Notes under the pieces: generated by a model
Told to the model about the DNA's origin: nothing
What the model saw: only the letters and a program-made list of their open reading frames with translations
Database searches by the model: none
Origin: Pseudomonadota bacterium
GTDB lineage: Bacteria > Pseudomonadota > Alphaproteobacteria > Rickettsiales > UBA1997
DNA length: 5,907 bases
Assembly (NCBI GenBank): GCA_009921385.1
Contig: RFXY01000068.1
Coordinates: 1-5,907 of the forward strand
Direction: 5' to 3'
Part shown: one piece after another, positions 5,272 through 5,907 of the stretch
Layout: every line of letters begins with the position of its first letter
Position numbering within the stretch: the stretch's first letter is position 1
Translations under genes and position numbers: made by a program

Positions 5272-5907
5272 TTATGAAAATTGCTCACACAAAATTCGCT
5301 CTTCTAGCGAATGATTGGCATCAAATAAAATTGTGGCAGAAGAGTTAAAATCTTGTTTAATCTGCACTTGCACCACATTTTTAACTTCTTTCCAATCGGC
5401 AGTAACACTGGCAGATCTGGTTTTATGTTCGAGCAAATCAAGAGAAATAATGCTTTGATTTGGAAGCAAAGCCCCACTCCATTTTTTAGGGCGAAAAGGG
5501 CTGATAGCAGTGAGGGCCAAAATTGGGGCTCCAAACGGAATAATCTGGCCACCAACCGAAATGTTATAGGCGGTGCTACCAGCAGGAGTTGCCACTAAAA
5601 TGCCGTCAGCTATTAGATGATTAAGCCTTTCTTGTTGATTGATTTTGATACAAATTTTGCAGGCTTGACTAGTTTGTCGAAGCAACGAAACTTCGTTAAA
5701 AGCAATGTGCGAAATAATTTCTTGATCGATGGTTTTTGCTTGCATCAAGAGCGGGTGCAAATTGTTGATGCAAGCCAGATTAATTTTTTCTAAAATATCA
5801 TCAGAATTAACATCAAAACTATTCATCAAAAAACCCACCGTGCCACAATTAACGCCATAAATCGGAACATTTTTTTGATAATAATGATGAAGCAAATGAA
5901 GCATCAA
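5272..5907 (-). CDS. nadK: NAD kinase (ATP-NAD kinase), N-terminus outside window
   Basis: NadK phosphorylates NAD to NADP in the cytoplasm and is the only route to NADP in most bacteria. The visible 211 or so residues cover the C-terminal three quarters of the enzyme. The gene continues past the right edge: the last bases read as TTG (probably an internal Leu) followed by MLHLLHHYYQ, the segment that normally comes right after the catalytic GGDG motif, so GGDG should lie just outside. Conserved elements in view, counted from that TTG: PIYGVNCGTVGFLMN (15-29), the NE motif N71-E72 in FNEVSLLR, the substrate-binding loop DGILVATPAGSTAYN (101-115), and ISPFRPKKWSGALLP (135-149), which follows the alphaproteobacterial form. 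The usual Arg in 'MNRGTVGF' is Cys here. The stop TAA at 5274-5272 is followed by the only sizeable spacer in the window, so nadK may end a separate transcript. No start codon can be assigned. Confidence 0.95.
   Translation of the reverse strand: MMLHLLHHYYQKNVPIYGVNCGTVGFLMNSFDVNSDDILEKINLACINNLHPLLMQAKTIDQEIISHIAFNEVSLLRQTSQACKICIKINQQERLNHLIADGILVATPAGSTAYNISVGGQIIPFGAPILALTAISPFRPKKWSGALLPNQSIISLDLLEHKTRSASVTADWKEVKNVVQVQIKQDFNSSATILFDANHSLEERILCEQFS

Noticed and set aside
5304..5598. Open frames on both strands inside the nadK region
   Set aside because: They are alternate-frame shadows of the clear NAD kinase coding sequence.

Overview
The window reads as a stretch of chromosome from a low-GC (by eye about one third G+C) Gram-negative bacterium, most likely an alphaproteobacterium. 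The strongest taxonomic hint is the NAD kinase, whose ISPFRPKKWSGALLP segment follows the alphaproteobacterial pattern. HemB is the Mg-type enzyme with the aspartate-rich metal loop. The low GC, the absence of Shine-Dalgarno motifs and the A+T-rich spacer would suit a Rickettsiales- or Holosporales-like lineage, but that placement is inference. TGA is used as a stop and TGG as Trp, so the genetic code looks standard.

All six genes lie on the minus strand and are read from right to left. At the right edge is the 3' part of nadK (NAD kinase), which is cut by the window just after its expected GGDG motif. About 100 bases of A+T-rich spacer follow. This spacer holds a candidate promoter with a perfect TTGACA -35 box and a small palindrome near the predicted transcription start. 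It is the only real gap in the window.

Downstream comes a tightly packed run of five genes: a GspE/PilB-family secretion or pilus ATPase; hemB (porphobilinogen synthase) 3 bases later; a small exported thioredoxin-fold protein that has lost its CxxC motif; an AmiD-like N-acetylmuramoyl-L-alanine amidase, joined through a 4-base ATGA overlap; and an outer-membrane beta-barrel protein overlapping the amidase by 10 bases. The barrel gene has no stop inside the window because it runs off the left edge. It covers positions 1-1154 and is easily missed.

The run mixes one heme-biosynthesis gene with four proteins tied to the cell envelope or the secretion machinery: an assembly ATPase, a thioredoxin-like protein predicted to be periplasmic, a peptidoglycan amidase and a porin-like protein. 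The spacing strongly suggests one transcript. A shared function is only a hypothesis. I see no mobile element, CRISPR array, tRNA or rRNA, and no clearly new system. The points most worth a second look are the single-cysteine thioredoxin-fold protein, the signal-less amidase with its odd C-terminal tail, the ATPase with no pilus or secretion partner in view, and the barrel protein with a long acidic linker.
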